Source: Nocardia acididurans
Lineage (GTDB): Bacteria > Actinomycetota > Actinomycetes > Mycobacteriales > Mycobacteriaceae
Length of the DNA: 64,000 nucleotides
NCBI RefSeq assembly: GCF_016741815.1
Contig: NZ_JAERRJ010000001.1
Span: 496,001 to 560,000, forward strand
Reading direction: 5' to 3'
The translations under genes were made by a program, and so were the position numbers. Below are positions 28,076 to 40,382 of the stretch, in pieces (position 1 is the stretch's first letter; each line of letters opens with the position of its first letter). The notes under the pieces are model-generated. The model was not told where the DNA came from. It ran no database searches and saw only the letters and a list, made by a program, of their open reading frames with translations.

Positions 28076-29245
28076 ATGGAGCTTGCAAGCATGAAGTTTC
28101 GGGTCGCCCGCGAGGACTTCGCCGAATCCGTAGCCTGGGTGGCCCGTAGCCTGCCGTCGCGGCCTCCGGTCCCCGTGCTGGGTGGCGTACTTCTCGTGGC
28201 TGACGAGGATGGCCTGACGGTCTCCGGATTCGACTACGAGGTCTCCGCGCAGATGCGCGTCGCAGCCGAGGTAGCCGGACCGGGCCAGGTGCTGGTGTCG
28301 GGCCGCCTACTGGCCGACATCACCAAGGCGCTGTCCAACAAGCCGGTGGATGTCTCCGTCGACGGCACCCGCGTGCTGATCCAGTGCGGCAGCGCCAAGT
28401 TCTCCCTGCCCACCATGCCGGTCGAGGACTATCCCCAGCTTCCCGAACTTCCGCCCCAGACCGGTGAACTCGGCGTGGACGTGTTCTCCGCCGCTGTCGG
28501 CCAGGTGGCCGTCGCCGCGGGGCGGGACGACACCCTCCCCATGCTCACCGGCATCCGGGTCGAGATCGAGGGTCCCAAGGTCGTGCTCGCGGCCACCGAC
28601 CGTTTCCGTCTGGCCGTGCGCGAGCTGGAATGGCAGCCCGGACGCGCCGATGTGGAGACCGCGGTACTGGTCCCCGCCCGCACCCTGTCCGAGTCCGCGA
28701 AAACCCTCGGTGCGTCCGATCAGCCCGTGCAATTGGCGTTCGGCACCGGCACCGACGGGCTGCTGGGCATCGTGAACGGCGGCCGCCGCACCACCACCCG
28801 TCTGCTCGACGCCGAATTCCCCAAGTTCCGCCAGTTGCTCCCCAAGGAGCACACCTCCATCGCCACCCTGAGCGTGAGCTCGCTGGCCGAGGCCATCAAG
28901 CGTGTGGCCCTGGTGGCCGAGCGCGGCGCCCAGGTGCGCATGGAGTTCTCCGATCAGGGCCTGCTGCTGTCCGCCGGTGGCGACGACGCCGGCCGCGCGG
29001 AGGAGTGGCTGGAGGCCGAGTTCCGCGGTGAGCCGCTGACCATCGCCTTCAACCCCGGCTACCTGGTCGACGGCCTGTCCGCGCTGCATTCGGATCGCGC
29101 CATCTTCGGCTTCACCACCCCGAGCCGCCCGGCCGTGCTGCTGCCCGCGCCGGAGGAGGAGCCCGCGCAGCTGGATTCCGGTGCGTTCGAGGCGCTTTCG
29201 GGTAACTACATCTACCTGTTGATGCCGGTCCGGCTCCCGGGCTAG
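28076..29245 (+). CDS. dnaN: DNA polymerase III beta subunit (sliding clamp)
   Basis: A 389-residue beta clamp: [35 protein letters not shown] at the start, then three clamp subdomains, and the C-terminal LMPVRLPG which matches the universal clamp end (MPMRL). It encircles DNA and tethers polymerase III. ATG 28076 follows GGAGAGGA and gives a normal length; an ATG five codons later is possible. It sits directly downstream of oriC, followed by recF after 151 bp. Confidence 0.96.
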   Translation: MELASMKFRVAREDFAESVAWVARSLPSRPPVPVLGGVLLVADEDGLTVSGFDYEVSAQMRVAAEVAGPGQVLVSGRLLADITKALSNKPVDVSVDGTRVLIQCGSAKFSLPTMPVEDYPQLPELPPQTGELGVDVFSAAVGQVAVAAGRDDTLPMLTGIRVEIEGPKVVLAATDRFRLAVRELEWQPGRADVETAVLVPARTLSESAKTLGASDQPVQLAFGTGTDGLLGIVNGGRRTTTRLLDAEFPKFRQLLPKEHTSIATLSVSSLAEAIKRVALVAERGAQVRMEFSDQGLLLSAGGDDAGRAEEWLEAEFRGEPLTIAFNPGYLVDGLSALHSDRAIFGFTTPSRPAVLLPAPEEEPAQLDSGAFEALSGNYIYLLMPVRLPG

Positions 29246-29396
29246 CCCCGCGAGCCGGCAGTCTGTGCACACTGTTGACAACCCTGTGAAAAAGTCGGTG
29301 CGACAGGGGATTTCGCCGGATTCCGGAGAAATCCCGCAGGTCGATCCACAATTGCACAGGGTTATCCCACGCCGCGCGATGGGCATGGTGCCGTAG

Positions 29397-30626
29397 ATGT
29401 ACGTCCGGGCGCTGTCGCTGCTCGACTTCCGCTCCTGGGAGCGCGCTGAACTCGAATTACCGCCGGGGCGAACCACTTTCCTGGGTTCCAATGGCAACGG
29501 CAAGACCAATCTGGTCGAGGCCATCGGCTATCTGTCCACACTCGGTTCACACCGGGTGTCGGCGGACGCGCCGCTCATTCGCATGGGCGCACAGCGCGCC
29601 CGGATCGGCGCGACGGTGGTGAACACCGGGCGCGAGCTGCGCATCGATATGGAGCTCAATCAGGGCACCGCGAACAAGGCGCAGATCAACCGGTCGCCGG
29701 TGCGGCGGCCGCGGGAGATCCTGGGGATTCTGCACACGGTCCTGTTCGCGCCGGAGGATCTGTCGCTGGTGCGCGGCGACCCGTCGGAGCGCCGGCGGTT
29801 CCTGGACGAGCTGGCCACCGCGCGGCTGCCCCGGCTGGCGGGGGTGCGCGCGGATTACGACAAGGTGCTGCGGCAGCGTTCGGCCCTGTTGAAAACCGCT
29901 GGGCGCAATGCCCGTTCGAGTTCGCGCGGTACCGAGCTGAGCACGCTGGACGTGTGGGACGGGCATCTCGCGGCGCACGGCGCGGTGCTGCTGGCGCAGC
30001 GGCTGCGGCTGGTGCACGAACTTTATCCACATCTCGCACAGGCCTATGGATCGATCGCTCCGGAGTCGCGACCTGCGTCTATCGCGTATCGAAGCGGTTA
30101 TCTCCCCATGGAATTCCAGGATCCCGCGCGTTCTCCACAGCCTGACGACGAGGAGCAGCTGGAGGCGATCCTGTTGCGCGAGTTGGGGAATGCGCGGCAG
30201 AAGGAGCTGGAGCGAGGGGTCTGCCTGATCGGGCCGCACCGGGACGATCTGGAACTGATGCTGGGCTCCGCACCCGCGAAGGGGTTCGCGAGTCACGGCG
30301 AATCCTGGTCCTTCGCACTGGCTTTGCGGCTCGGCGCGTTCGAACTGCTGCGCACCGCGGGCACCGATCCGGTGCTCATCCTCGACGATGTGTTCGCCGA
30401 ACTGGATCGTCGCCGGCGCACCGCGCTGGCCGCGGTGGCCGCCACCGCCGAGCAGGTGCTCATCACCGCCGCTGTCCCCGAGGACGTCCCGCCGGAGCTC
30501 GACGCGAATCCCCTGCGGGTCGAAACCACCGGCGAAGCCGACCGTCGTACCTCCCGGGTGTCGGAGGCATGCGGCACAATCGGCGGGGACCACAGCCACG
30601 CGGGAGAGGATGTTGCGGATGGCTGA
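29397..30626 (+). CDS. recF: DNA replication and repair protein RecF
   Basis: A 409-residue RecF, an SMC-like ATPase of recombinational gap repair. Walker A is GSNGNGKTN (30-38), the signature region is around [15 protein letters not shown], and Walker B is [17 protein letters not shown]. The last 50 residues are a non-conserved tail. ATG 29397 gives the conserved [14 protein letters not shown] start. There is no gnd gene between dnaN and recF. The gene contains three DnaA-box-like 9-mers (29532, 30023, 30131). It overlaps dciA by 8 bases. Confidence 0.95.
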   Translation: MYVRALSLLDFRSWERAELELPPGRTTFLGSNGNGKTNLVEAIGYLSTLGSHRVSADAPLIRMGAQRARIGATVVNTGRELRIDMELNQGTANKAQINRSPVRRPREILGILHTVLFAPEDLSLVRGDPSERRRFLDELATARLPRLAGVRADYDKVLRQRSALLKTAGRNARSSSRGTELSTLDVWDGHLAAHGAVLLAQRLRLVHELYPHLAQAYGSIAPESRPASIAYRSGYLPMEFQDPARSPQPDDEEQLEAILLRELGNARQKELERGVCLIGPHRDDLELMLGSAPAKGFASHGESWSFALALRLGAFELLRTAGTDPVLILDDVFAELDRRRRTALAAVAATAEQVLITAAVPEDVPPELDANPLRVETTGEADRRTSRVSEACGTIGGDHSHAGEDVADG

Positions 30627-31194
30627 TCAGCCGGAACCACAGGATCCGACCCCCGGGGCCAAGGGGCCGGAGGGCGAACTGCGCGGGGTCGACCTGGCCC
30701 GCAAGGCGCTCGAGGAGGCCCGCGCGGCCGCTCGCGCCCGGGGGCAGAACGTGGGGCAGGGGCGGGCCTCGCCGCGCAAGGGCGGGGTGCGCGCGCTGCG
30801 CCGCCGTCGCACCGGCTGGTCGGGGGCGGGTCCGGACGATCGTGATCCCCAAACGCTGTCCTCGCTGGCCATGGCGCTGGCCAAGGGCCGGGGCTGGTCC
30901 GGCAAGGTCGCCGAGGGCACGGTGTTCGGGCGCTGGCCCGCGGTGGTGGGGGAGGACATCGCCTCGCACGCGCAGCCGGTCACGCTCGAGAACGGCATCC
31001 TGAGCATTCAGGCCGAGTCCACGGCCTGGGCCACGCAGCTGCGGCTCATGCAGTCGCAGATTCTCGCGAAGATCAATGCGGCCGTCGGCCACGGCACGGT
31101 GAAGTCGCTGCGCATCAACGGCCCGACGGCCCCGAGCTGGCGGCACGGTGATCGCCACGTCAAGGGCCGGGGCCCGCGTGACACCTACGGGTAG
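30619..31194 (+). CDS. dciA: DciA-like DUF721 protein, replicative helicase loader candidate
   Basis: A 191-residue DUF721/DciA family protein. A basic, disordered N-terminal half ([24 protein letters not shown]) precedes the KH-like domain ([42 protein letters not shown]). DciA recruits the DnaB replicative helicase in many bacteria, including mycobacteria (Rv0004). ATG 30619 overlaps the recF stop by 8 bases; ATG 30610 would add three residues. The position between recF and gyrB is conserved. Confidence 0.9.
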   Translation: MADQPEPQDPTPGAKGPEGELRGVDLARKALEEARAAARARGQNVGQGRASPRKGGVRALRRRRTGWSGAGPDDRDPQTLSSLAMALAKGRGWSGKVAEGTVFGRWPAVVGEDIASHAQPVTLENGILSIQAESTAWATQLRLMQSQILAKINAAVGHGTVKSLRINGPTAPSWRHGDRHVKGRGPRDTYG

Positions 31195-33661
<2,467 letters not shown>

Positions 33662-33673
33662 CCGACGGCTTCC

Positions 33674-33737
33674 GGGGGCTCCGCCCCCGAACCCCCCCCG
33701 AAAAAAGGGGAATCGGGGGCTTCGCCCCCGGACCCCC
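33674..33737. repeat. Two tandem GC-rich palindromic repeats between gyrB and gyrA
   Basis: GGGGGCTCCGCCCCCGAACC (from 33674) and GGGGGCTTCGCCCCCGGACC (from 33715) are near-identical copies separated by an A-rich spacer with CCCC and GGGG. Each can form a GGGGGC/GCCCCC hairpin. Related copies occur near 20850 and 22207. They may weaken read-through from gyrB into gyrA. Confidence 0.8.
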
Positions 33738-33802
33738 ATTCACGGCGGGTGAGCTGTTGACCTGCGAGGACCACCCACAAGACTTCCTACGGAGACCAAT
33801 TC

Positions 33803-36319
33803 ATGACTGAGACTTCTCTTCCCCCTTCGGGTGGCGACCGCATCGAGCCGGTCGACATCCAGCAGGAGATGCAGAACTCCTACATCGACTACGCCATGAG
33901 CGTGATCGTCGGCCGTGCGCTGCCGGAGGTCCGTGACGGCCTCAAGCCGGTGCACCGCCGGATCATGTACGCGATGTACGACAACGGGTATCGGCCCGAC
34001 CGCGGTTACGTGAAGTCCGCGCGCCCGGTCGCCGACACCATGGGTAACTACCACCCGCACGGTGACACCGCCATCTACGACACCCTCGTGCGTATGGCGC
34101 AGCCGTGGTCGCTGCGGTATCCGCTGGTCGACGGTCAGGGCAACTTCGGTTCCCGCGGCAACGACGGCGCGGCCGCCATGCGTTACACGGAGTGCCGCCT
34201 GACGCCGCTGGCCATGGAGCTGCTGCGCGAAATCGACCACGAGACGGTCGATTTCATCCCGAACTACGACGGCAAGACGCAGGAGCCGGTGGTGCTCCCG
34301 GCGCGCGTGCCGGTGCTGCTGATGAACGGCTCCAACGGCATCGCCGTCGGTATGGCCACCAATATTCCGCCGCACAACCTGACGGAACTGGCCGAGGCAA
34401 TCTACTGGGCGCTCGACAATCACGAGGCCGACGAGGAATCCACCCTCGCGGCGTGCATGGAACGTGTGAAGGGCCCGGACTTCCCGACCTCCGGCCTGAT
34501 CGTCGGCACCCAGGGCATCCACGACGCGTACACGACCGGCCGCGGCTCGATCAAGATGCGCGGTGTCGTGGAGATCGAGGAGGACAATCGTGGTCGCACC
34601 ACGATCGTCATCACCGAGCTGCCGTACCAGGTGAACACGGACAACTTCATCAACTCGATCGCCGAGCAGGTGAAGGACGCCAAGATCGCCGGCGTCTCCG
34701 ACATCCACGACGAGTCCTCCGACCGTGTGGGCATGCGCATCGTGGTCACGGTCAAGCGCGACGCGGTCGCCAAGGTCGTGCTGAACAACCTGTACAAGCA
34801 CACCCAGCTGCAGACCAGCTTCGGCGCGAACATGCTGTCGATCGTCGACGGGGTGCCGCGCACGCTGCGCCTGGATCAGATGATCCGGCTGTACGTGAAC
34901 CACCAGTTGGACGTCATCATCCGGCGCACCAAGTACCTGCTGCGCAAGGCCGAGGAGCGCGCCCACATCCTGCGTGGTCTGGTGAAGGCGCTCGATCAGC
35001 TCGACGCCGTCATCGCCCTGATCCGCCGCTCGGCCGACACCGAGACCGCGCGCACCGGCCTGATGCAGCTGCTCGATATCGACGAGATCCAGGCCACGGC
35101 CATTCTCGATATGCAGCTGCGCCGCCTGTCCGCCCTGGAACGGCAGAAGATCCTCGACGAATTGGCCAAGATCGAGGCCGAGATCGCCGACCTGAAGGAC
35201 ATCCTGCTCAAGCCGGAGCGGCAGCGCGCCATCGTGCGCGACGAGCTGGCCGAGATCGTCGACAAGCACGGCGACGACCGCCGCACGAAGATCATCGCCT
35301 CGGACGGCGACGTCCAGGACGAGGATCTGATCGCCCGCGAGGACGTGGTCGTCACCATCACCGAGACCGGCTACGCCAAGCGCACCAAGACCGACCTCTA
35401 CCGTTCGCAGAAGCGCGGCGGCAAGGGCGTGCAGGGCGCGGGTCTCAAGCAGGACGACATCGTCCGGCACTTCTTCGTCACCTCGACGCACGACTGGCTG
35501 CTGTTCTTCACCAACCTCGGCCGCGTGTACCGGGCCAAGGCGTACGAGCTGCCCGAGGCCAACCGCACCGCGCGCGGTCAGCATGTGGCGAACCTGCTGG
35601 CGTTCCAGCCGGAGGAGAAGATCGCCCAGGTCATCCAGATCAAGTCGTACGAGGATTCGCCGTACCTGGTGCTGGCCACCCGCAACGGCCTGGTGAAGAA
35701 GTCCAAGCTGACCGATTTCGATTCGAACCGGTCCGGCGGCATCGTGGCGGTCAATCTGCGCGACGGTGACGAATTGGTCGGTGCGGCACTGTGTTCCGCC
35801 GATGACGACCTGCTGCTGGTGTCGGCGCACGGTCAGTCGATCCGCTTCGCCGCCAACGACGAGGTGCTGCGCCCGATGGGCCGCGCCACCTCCGGCGTGC
35901 AGGGCATGCGGTTCAACACCGACGACGAATTGTTGTCGCTCAATGTCGTTCACGAGGGCGACGATCAGAACTATCTGCTTGTCGCCACGGCGGGCGGGTA
36001 CTCCAAGCGCACGGCCATCGAGGAGTACACGGCTCAGGGCCGAGGCGGCAAGGGCGTCTTGACTATTCAGTACGACATCAAACGTGGCAGTCTGGTCGGG
36101 GCGCTCATCGTCAACGACGACGACGAGTTGTACGCGATTACTTCCGGTGGGGGTGTCATTCGCACCGCGGCGAATCAGGTTCGCAAAGCTGGACGTCAAA
36201 CAAAGGGCGTTCGGTTGATGAACCTGGGCGAGGGCGATACGTTGCTCGCGATCGCTCGGAACGCGGATGAACCCGACCAGGTTGCCGAAGACGACACCAG
36301 CGGTTCGGCGAAGCAGTAG
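33803..36319 (+). CDS. gyrA: DNA gyrase subunit A
   Basis: An 838-residue GyrA with the catalytic tyrosine Y128 in [10 protein letters not shown] and the quinolone-binding region [20 protein letters not shown] (T89, A90, D93). At the position of E. coli Ser83 (M. tuberculosis Ala90) it has Thr, and Asp is kept at E. coli Asp87, so there is no obvious resistance change. The GyrA box is QKRGGKG in the C-terminal beta-pinwheel. No intein is present. ATG 33803 has CGGAG upstream. The gene is 141 bp from gyrB. Confidence 0.97.
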   Translation: MTETSLPPSGGDRIEPVDIQQEMQNSYIDYAMSVIVGRALPEVRDGLKPVHRRIMYAMYDNGYRPDRGYVKSARPVADTMGNYHPHGDTAIYDTLVRMAQPWSLRYPLVDGQGNFGSRGNDGAAAMRYTECRLTPLAMELLREIDHETVDFIPNYDGKTQEPVVLPARVPVLLMNGSNGIAVGMATNIPPHNLTELAEAIYWALDNHEADEESTLAACMERVKGPDFPTSGLIVGTQGIHDAYTTGRGSIKMRGVVEIEEDNRGRTTIVITELPYQVNTDNFINSIAEQVKDAKIAGVSDIHDESSDRVGMRIVVTVKRDAVAKVVLNNLYKHTQLQTSFGANMLSIVDGVPRTLRLDQMIRLYVNHQLDVIIRRTKYLLRKAEERAHILRGLVKALDQLDAVIALIRRSADTETARTGLMQLLDIDEIQATAILDMQLRRLSALERQKILDELAKIEAEIADLKDILLKPERQRAIVRDELAEIVDKHGDDRRTKIIASDGDVQDEDLIAREDVVVTITETGYAKRTKTDLYRSQKRGGKGVQGAGLKQDDIVRHFFVTSTHDWLLFFTNLGRVYRAKAYELPEANRTARGQHVANLLAFQPEEKIAQVIQIKSYEDSPYLVLATRNGLVKKSKLTDFDSNRSGGIVAVNLRDGDELVGAALCSADDDLLLVSAHGQSIRFAANDEVLRPMGRATSGVQGMRFNTDDELLSLNVVHEGDDQNYLLVATAGGYSKRTAIEEYTAQGRGGKGVLTIQYDIKRGSLVGALIVNDDDELYAITSGGGVIRTAANQVRKAGRQTKGVRLMNLGEGDTLLAIARNADEPDQVAEDDTSGSAKQ

Positions 36320-36363
36320 TTTCACCACAGCAGCGGCGGCAGAACGAATCGAAGGATTCACCA

Positions 36364-37302
36364 TTGACCACGAATCAGCCGAATGACCAGCGGGGTCACG
36401 CCAACGGCGTGACCGAGAGGATCGCCCCGTCCCCGATTCCGCCGCGGCCCATTCCGCGGCCCGGTGCCCAGAACGATTCGGGTGTGCCCATCACCCCCGA
36501 AACACCGGACCAGTCCGGCGAATTCGTGGATGGTGCACAGAATTCGGCCGAGGGCGCCGCACCCCAGCCGGATCAGTCCGGCTCCCCCTATCAGGATGGG
36601 GGCTGGTCGCAGCTGCCGCAGCGGGAACCGCAGTCCAACCTGTATCGCCCCGGCCAGGCGCCCACCACGGGCCGCCCGGCCGGGGGAGTGGGCCTGAACG
36701 CCGGCGTCTCCAACGCGCGCACCACCGCCGACCTGGCGGCCAAGGCGGCGCGCAAGGAGGCCGCCATGGTGAAGTCCGTCGGCATCGACGGGCCCACCCG
36801 CAGCATCGCGCGCCCGGAGCTGGTGAAGGATCTGCCCGACCTGTCGGAGATCCGCCACCCGCTGCCGCCGCCGGAGCCCATCGCGCCGACCGGCCCGGTC
36901 TCGCCGTCCGCCCCCGCGGCGGTGGCACAGGCCGCGGCTACCGGCGAGCCGCTGCGCGCCACGGTGCAGCTGCGCCATATCGATCCGTGGTCCACGCTCA
37001 AGGTCTCGCTGGTGATCTCGGTCGCCATGTTCTTCGTGTGGATGCTGGCGGTCGGTCTGCTCTACCTCGTGCTCGAGGGCATGGGCGTGTGGGAGCGGCT
37101 CAACAGCACCTTCACCGAAATGGTCTCGGACAGTTCGTCTTCCGCGCTGGTGGACGCCGGCACGGTGTTCGGGTACGCGGGTGTCATCGGTCTCATCAAC
37201 GTGGTCCTGCTGACCGCGCTGTCGACCGTGGGCGTGTTCGTCTACAACCAGTGCTGTGATCTGGTCGGCGGCATCCAGGTGACCCTGGCCGATCCGGACT
37301 AG
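36364..37302 (+). CDS. DUF3566 membrane protein
   Basis: A 312-residue protein at the Rv0007 position. About 200 residues of Pro/Gln/Gly-rich cytoplasmic sequence precede a DUF3566 domain with two membrane spans ([25 protein letters not shown] and [21 protein letters not shown]), ending in [14 protein letters not shown]. The family is common next to gyrA in actinobacteria and its role is unknown. The start is TTG 36364, with GAAGGA 8 bases upstream. The gap from gyrA is 44 bp, so it probably shares the gyrA transcript. Confidence 0.88.
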   Translation: MTTNQPNDQRGHANGVTERIAPSPIPPRPIPRPGAQNDSGVPITPETPDQSGEFVDGAQNSAEGAAPQPDQSGSPYQDGGWSQLPQREPQSNLYRPGQAPTTGRPAGGVGLNAGVSNARTTADLAAKAARKEAAMVKSVGIDGPTRSIARPELVKDLPDLSEIRHPLPPPEPIAPTGPVSPSAPAAVAQAAATGEPLRATVQLRHIDPWSTLKVSLVISVAMFFVWMLAVGLLYLVLEGMGVWERLNSTFTEMVSDSSSSALVDAGTVFGYAGVIGLINVVLLTALSTVGVFVYNQCCDLVGGIQVTLADPD

Positions 37303-37318
37303 CTGTGAGTGTTGGCGG

Positions 37319-37355
37319 AGGGGCGCGGGCACAGCTCGCGCCCCTTCCCATTTTC
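37319..37355 (+). terminator. Terminator after the DUF3566 gene
   Basis: A 9-bp stem, AGGGGCGCG paired with CGCGCCCCT, with a 9-base loop and a TCCCATTTT tail, 16 bp after the stop codon. Confidence 0.75.
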
Positions 37356-37442
37356 TCGCTCTGACCAGCCGTTTTGGTACTGGGTCGATGCGTACGGTAA
37401 TCTTTGGCCTCGGTTCGGGTGACACACTCGGAACCGAGATGA

Positions 37443-37516
37443 GGGCCTATAGCTCAGGCGGTTAGAGCGCTTCGCTGATAACGAAGAGGTCGGAGGTTCA
37501 AGTCCTCCTAGGCCCA
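37443..37516 (+). tRNA. ileT: tRNA-Ile (anticodon GAT)
   Basis: A 74-nt tRNA. The acceptor GGGCCTA pairs with TAGGCCC, the anticodon stem is CTTCG/CGAAG with loop CTGATAA (GAT), and the T arm is GGAGG-TTCAAGT-CCTCC. The 3' CCA is not encoded. It lies in the conserved slot after gyrA. Confidence 0.97.
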
Positions 37517-37545
37517 CTCCCGAGAATCAACGTAGGGTGGGATTC

Positions 37546-37653
37546 ATGAAATTTCTCCTCACGATCGGCCTGGTCGCCGCTGTGATCTTCGGAATCAGCA
37601 AACTGCGTCAGCGCAACGACGCCGATCTCTGGCACGAGGTCACCACCCGCTGA
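37546..37653 (+). CDS. DLW-39 family small protein
   Basis: A 35-residue protein, MKFLLTIGLVAAVIFGISKL then RQRNDADLWHEVTTR. It is a single membrane span with a short polar tail carrying the DLW motif that names this actinobacterial family. The family is typically found between the tRNA-Ile and tRNA-Ala genes downstream of gyrA. AGGGTGGG precedes ATG 37546. Function is unknown. Confidence 0.85.
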   Translation: MKFLLTIGLVAAVIFGISKLRQRNDADLWHEVTTR

Positions 37654-37681
37654 TAAAACCTCGGGGAAATTCTCCCCGGCC

Positions 37682-37754
37682 GGGGCCTTAGCTCAATTGG
37701 CAGAGCACTGCCTTTGCAAGGCAGGGGTTAGGGGTTCGATTCCCCTAGGCTCCA
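37682..37754 (+). tRNA. alaT: tRNA-Ala (anticodon TGC)
   Basis: A 73-nt tRNA. The acceptor GGGGCCT pairs with AGGCTCC (one G-T pair), the anticodon stem is CTGCC/GGCAG with loop TTTGCAA (TGC), and the T arm is AGGGG-TTCGATT-CCCCT. The 3' CCA is not encoded. Confidence 0.97.
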
Positions 37755-37850
37755 CAAATTTCTTGCTGGTCGCTGTGACATCTCCCGATCTCCGTCTGAC
37801 ACGGGAACTCTCCGCGAATTCTGGCCTGATCACCACGTAAGGTGGCGATC

Positions 37851-38876
37851 ATGGCGTCCCCCGAGATCTCGAAACTCGTTCAGTCGGTGGTGGAGCCGTA
37901 TCTGCTGAACGGGGAGCGCAAATACAACCGGCGTGAGGTGGCGGCCAAGAGTGGCGCGCCGACTTCGCTGACTCGGCGGCTGTGGATCGCCATGGGTTTC
38001 CCGGCGCATCCCGATGACGACGCCATCGAATACTCCGAGGCGGATATCGCGGCCGCCAAGGGGTTCGGGCGGCTGAAAGTGCTGGCGGGGGCGGATATTC
38101 ACCGGCAGACCACGGCCGCGCGGACGCTCGGGCGGTCTATGGCGCGGCTGGCCGAATGGCAGGTGGATCTGATCACCGAGGAGATCCTGCACCGGATCGC
38201 CACCCGCACGAAGGCCGATCCGGAGGCGGATCCGGAGGAGGTGGCGCGTTCCGCCACCGCCGAGGTGATGACCGAGATCGAAGCGCTCATGACCTATGCG
38301 TTCCGGCGGCATCTGGACGCCGCGCTGGCGCGGTCGCTGGATCAGGGGTCGGTGGCGGGGGACACGCTGCGGGTGCTGGCGGTCGGATTCGCCGACATGG
38401 TCGGCTACACGCGGCTCACGCGACATCTGGAACCGGACGAATTGTCTTCTCTGCTGGAGGCATTCGAGACCGCCACCAGTAACGCGATCATCGCCAACGG
38501 TGGCTGGGTCATCAAGAACGTGGGCGACGAGGTCATGTTCGCGGCCAATACCGCGGCGGAGGGCGCGCGGATCGCGCTGGCCGTCCAGGAGGCCGCCACG
38601 GCGTCGCACGGCGTCACCCAGGAGTTGCGGGTGGGTCTGGCCTACGGGGAGGTGCTGCAGCGGTTCGGGGACCTTTACGGGTCGGTCGTGAACGTGGCCG
38701 CGCGGCTCACCGGTGTGGCGCGGCCGGGCACGGTGCTGATCGACGACGGCGCGGCCATGGCCATCGCCGGGGATCCGCAGTTCGATATGCGGCATCTGCG
38801 TGGTGTGCGGGTGCGCGGCATCAACCGGTTGCGCGGGCATGTGCTGCGCCGCAACGAGATTCGACCGCTGGTCTGA
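37851..38876 (+). CDS. Class III adenylate cyclase with Rv1264-like regulatory domain
   Basis: A 341-residue protein. Residues 1 to about 165 are an all-helical domain like the autoinhibitory pH-sensing domain of M. tuberculosis Rv1264. The cyclase domain (about 172-330) has the metal aspartates D182 (FADMVGYT) and D226 (GDEVMF), the adenine-selecting K222 and D274, and the transition-state N281 and R285, so it should make cAMP. ATG 37851 (TAAGGTGG upstream) is chosen over GTG 37842. It replaces Rv0008c in the mycobacterial order. Confidence 0.9.
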   Translation: MASPEISKLVQSVVEPYLLNGERKYNRREVAAKSGAPTSLTRRLWIAMGFPAHPDDDAIEYSEADIAAAKGFGRLKVLAGADIHRQTTAARTLGRSMARLAEWQVDLITEEILHRIATRTKADPEADPEEVARSATAEVMTEIEALMTYAFRRHLDAALARSLDQGSVAGDTLRVLAVGFADMVGYTRLTRHLEPDELSSLLEAFETATSNAIIANGGWVIKNVGDEVMFAANTAAEGARIALAVQEAATASHGVTQELRVGLAYGEVLQRFGDLYGSVVNVAARLTGVARPGTVLIDDGAAMAIAGDPQFDMRHLRGVRVRGINRLRGHVLRRNEIRPLV

Positions 38877-39386
38877 GGGCGCCCCCGGAACTTTGTCCGG
38901 GAATAGGAGCGGGCCTCGGCGAAGGGGGGGAGTTAGCCGAGGCCCGCGTAAGGTCGGCCCGGGGGGGAGGGGCCGACGGGAACGATCCTACGCGAAGCTC
39001 GCCGATTGTGTGGCCATCGTGTGCCCGCGTTCCAAGATTTTTTATCGAAAAGATGTCGTACCCGGGTGCGAGCATGTGTTCGTGCTGGAAAAAGCGGTGT
39101 CAGACGGGCGAATTCGAGTAGTGCGCTACTCGCGATTCGGGCGTCCCCGCGGGCGGATCATCGAATCGGCCGCATCCCGTACCGGCACCCCCGAGCACCG
39201 CCGGACCCCCAACGGGATGCGGCCTTTTGCCTGCCGCCTCCCGAGTCACAGCTCTTTCACATCCGGTATTTCGGATGACTTTTCCGCCCGAAATGGGCAA
39301 TACTGGCGCCTAGTCCGGTCTTGTTCGCAGCGTTTATGCAGATCAGAGCACTGCTGCTCGAAACACCACGAGACACCAGGAGAATC
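38877..39386. other. Structured gene-free stretch between cyclase and ABC exporter
   Basis: A 510-bp region with no gene I can support. It has four hairpins in series: 38910-38946 (11-bp stem CGGGCCTCGGC), 38953-38977 (8-bp stem GTCGGCCC), 39115-39132 (CGAGTAG-tgcg-CTACTCG) and 39168-39224 (13-bp stem GGCCGCATCCCGT, 31-base loop, then TTTTG). An AT-rich patch at 39036-39053 could be a promoter. The first hairpins may terminate the cyclase transcript; the last could terminate a small RNA starting near 39045. A 22-codon Cys-containing frame (ATG 39052) is too short to call. Confidence 0.6.
39168..39229 (+). terminator. Long-loop terminator-like hairpin upstream of the ABC exporter
   Basis: GGCCGCATCCCGT and ACGGGATGCGGCC form a perfect 13-bp stem with a 31-base loop, followed by TTTTG. 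It does not follow a recognised gene, so it may end a small RNA or act as a leader structure of the drrA-like gene 158 bp downstream. Confidence 0.55.
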
Positions 39387-40382
39387 ATGCCCGACGCAAT
39401 AGTCGCCGAAGGGTTGGTGAAACGGTACGGCAAGCTGGTCGCCCTCGACGGCCTCGACCTGTCGGTACCGGAAGGCACCGTCACCGCCCTGCTCGGCCCC
39501 AACGGTGCAGGTAAGACCACCACGGTCCGGGTGCTCACCACCCTGCTGATCCCCGACGAGGGCAGTGCCACCGTCGCCGGGGTCGACGTCCTGAAGGATC
39601 CACAGCTGCTGCGCTCGCGCATCGGCGCCTCCGGCCAGTACGCGGCCGTCGACGAATACCTCACCGGTTTCGAGAACCTGGAGATGGTCGGCCGCCTCTA
39701 CCACATGGGCGTGCAGCGCAGTAAGGAGCGCGCGCGGGAGCTGCTCGAGCGCTTCCGGCTCACCGACGCCGCCGACCGGCCGGTCAAAGGGTACTCCGGC
39801 GGTATGCGCCGCCGCCTCGACCTGGCGGGCGCGCTGGTCGCGAACCCGCCGGTGCTGTTCCTCGACGAACCCACCACCGGCCTGGATCCCCGTGCGCGCC
39901 TCGATCTCTGGGACGTGATCGAGGAGCTGGTCGCCGGCGGCACCACGCTGCTGCTGACCACCCAGTACATGGAGGAGGCCGACCGCCTCGCCGATTCCAT
40001 CGCCGTCATCGACCACGGCAAGGTCATCGCCGAGGGCACCTCCGACGAACTGAAGGCCCTGGTGGGCGGCGACCGCATCGAGCTGGTCGTGGAGCACGTC
40101 GATCATCTGCCGATCGCGCTGCGGGCCCTGGAAGGGTTGGCGCAGGGCGAGATCCGCACCGAACCGGGTCTGCGCCGGATCATCGTGCCGGTGAACGACG
40201 GTTCGCAGGCGCTGGTAGACGCCATCGGGCAGCTCACCAAACACGAGGTGACGGTGCACGATGTGGGTCTGCGCCGGCCCTCGCTGGACGATGTGTTCCT
40301 CACGCTCACCGGTCACGAGGCCGAGGAGCTGGTCAACGGGGCCCGCGAGGCCGAGGAGCCGGTGGGAGGTGCGGCCCGATGA
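39387..40382 (+). CDS. ABC transporter ATP-binding protein (DrrA-like)
   Basis: A 331-residue ATPase of the daunorubicin-resistance (DrrA) type, encoded with a matching permease. Walker A is GPNGAGKTT (37-45), the signature is YSGGM at 136-140, and Walker B is VLFLDEPTTGLD from 156. The C-terminal part (LRRPSLDDVFLTLTGHEAEE) is the accessory domain typical of DrrA exporters. The substrate is unknown and could be a lipid or antibiotic. ATG 39387 has AGGAG upstream. The stop overlaps the permease start (ATGA). Confidence 0.92.
   Translation: MPDAIVAEGLVKRYGKLVALDGLDLSVPEGTVTALLGPNGAGKTTTVRVLTTLLIPDEGSATVAGVDVLKDPQLLRSRIGASGQYAAVDEYLTGFENLEMVGRLYHMGVQRSKERARELLERFRLTDAADRPVKGYSGGMRRRLDLAGALVANPPVLFLDEPTTGLDPRARLDLWDVIEELVAGGTTLLLTTQYMEEADRLADSIAVIDHGKVIAEGTSDELKALVGGDRIELVVEHVDHLPIALRALEGLAQGEIRTEPGLRRIIVPVNDGSQALVDAIGQLTKHEVTVHDVGLRRPSLDDVFLTLTGHEAEELVNGAREAEEPVGGAAR

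Noticed and set aside
33803..36319. Possible intein or quinolone-resistance change in gyrA
   Set aside because: The gene is of normal length with no intein, and the quinolone region keeps Ser/Thr-type and Asp residues at the key positions.
33740..36364. An 874-codon open frame on the minus strand opposite gyrA
   Set aside because: It is the complement-frame shadow of a high-GC gene; gyrA itself is unmistakable and the antisense product has no family motifs.
39052..39120. A 22-codon Cys-containing frame (ATG 39052) before the hairpin upstream of the ABC exporter
   Set aside because: Too short and without a ribosome site or known family; mentioned only as part of the structured region.
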